A DNA stretch of 43,831 nt from Actinomycetota bacterium (GTDB taxonomy: Bacteria; Actinomycetota; Actinomycetes; Actinomycetales; Microbacteriaceae), in contig WLGB01000006.1 in the NCBI GenBank assembly GCA_009703455.1, positions 1 through 43,831 on the forward strand, given 5' to 3'. The notes under the pieces were generated by a model. The model was not told the DNA's origin, did no database searches, and was given only the letters and a program-made list of their open reading frames with translations. Shown piece by piece: positions 43,512 through 43,831 of the stretch. How positions within the stretch are numbered: the stretch's first letter is position 1; each line of letters begins with the position of its first letter. Both the position numbers and the translations under genes were made by a program.

Positions 43512-43831
43512 CTAGCCTTTAGGGATCTTGAAGAACTTTAGCGATAACTGCACCAAGTAGCCGATGCTAAGAGCAAAGATCACGGTACCCTCACGAACTT
43601 GGCCACCCATGAGCCATCCAATGGTTAGTACTGTGCCTTCGTAGCCAGACCTGACGAGCCAAAATGGCTTGTCGAGAGCGTTGGAAGTTCCCTGCATTAG
43701 GCCATCCCTTGGACCCGAGCCAAGCTGCGAGCTGATGTAGAGACCGGTAGCAATAGCTACCACCACTACTCCAATCACAAACATAACAAGCTGTTGCCAG
43801 TAGACCGTTAGGTCTGGAAGGAGAAGCAACC
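43512..43831 (-). CDS. YczE/YitT-like membrane protein, 5'-truncated
   Basis: The C-terminal about 106 residues of a polytopic membrane protein; the gene continues beyond the window end, so the tracked TTG at 43829 is internal. Features include a hydrophobic helix (LVMFVIGVVVVAIATGLYI) followed by SSQLGSGPRDGLMQGTSN, the loop typical of actinobacterial YczE-like proteins (usually GxGPxDGL). Two further hydrophobic segments (VLTIGWLMGG and TVIFALSIGYLVQLSL) follow. The function of the family is not known; some members adjoin MocR-type regulators. It lies just upstream of the Nudix gene. Confidence 0.8.
   Translation of the reverse strand, partial: LLLLPDLTVYWQQLVMFVIGVVVVAIATGLYISSQLGSGPRDGLMQGTSNALDKPFWLVRSGYEGTVLTIGWLMGGQVREGTVIFALSIGYLVQLSLKFFKIPKG

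Noticed and set aside
1-43831. tRNA, rRNA, CRISPR arrays, insertion sequences, prophage or a defence system
   Set aside because: No cloverleaf, spaced repeat array, transposase, integrase or restriction-type protein was recognised by reading; nearly all the sequence is accounted for by core genes. A tRNAscan, CRISPR finder and HMM search would be decisive.

Overview
The window reads as a stretch of actinobacterial core chromosome. Its G+C looks close to half by eye, which is low for the phylum. Intergenic gaps are very short and no mobile element is visible. Gene content and order match the conserved Actinobacteria layout: class II DAHP synthase / PknL-type kinase / Rv2175c-like protein / polyprenyl synthase, then the dcw cluster with SepF and DivIVA but no FtsA, and the qcrCAB-ctaE and ctaC-ctaD-ctaF respiratory genes. 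Moderate G+C, compactness, DUF3040 and DUF3043 proteins and short core proteins suggest a streamlined freshwater or marine Microbacteriaceae, such as the Luna lineage (Rhodoluna/Aquiluna type). That placement is inference; a marker-gene tree would settle it.

Region 1 (1-5.98 kb). The 3' part of a class II DAHP synthase is followed, tail to tail, by a minus-strand pair: a LysM protein with a lysozyme-like domain, and a membrane Ser/Thr kinase with four PASTA repeats. Next are a Rv2175c-like helix-turn-helix protein (plus), a polyprenyl diphosphate synthase (minus) and a DUF3040 membrane protein (plus), which ends at a strong intrinsic terminator.

Region 2 (6.0-28.4 kb). This is a collinear plus-strand division and cell-wall run: mraZ-rsmH-ftsL-ftsI-murE-murF-mraY-murD-ftsW-murG-murC-ftsQ-ftsZ-yggS-sepF-yggT-divIVA-lspA-rluD-dnaE. 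Most junctions overlap by 4 or 8 nt or are spaced by a few bases. mraZ is preceded by direct repeats that look like MraZ operators lying over its own promoter. Together these genes make lipid II, polymerise and cross-link it at the septum, position the Z ring and direct polar growth. dnaE, at the end, encodes the replicative polymerase.

Region 3 (28.4-33.7 kb). Housekeeping genes on both strands: a flavin reductase-like protein, nrdR, pyrD, an aldo/keto reductase, a DUF3043 protein and an M20 dipeptidase.

Region 4 (33.7-41.8 kb). An A-type Fe-S carrier (erpA-like) precedes the cytochrome oxidase genes ctaC-ctaD-ctaF and a RidA-family protein. A bidirectional terminator separates these from the oppositely oriented ctaE-qcrC-qcrA-qcrB operon. 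The two arms encode a bcc-aa3-type respiratory chain, with the diheme QcrC passing electrons directly to the oxidase.

Region 5 (41.9-43.8 kb). trpD, a Nudix hydrolase and a truncated YczE-like membrane protein.

No gene-free stretch exceeds about 160 bases. I saw no tRNA, rRNA, CRISPR, IS or prophage. I found no convincing new multi-gene system. The better leads are small: several probably leaderless genes, an overlapping divergent promoter, the mraZ operator layout, and substitutions at diagnostic residues in MurE, RidA and RluD.
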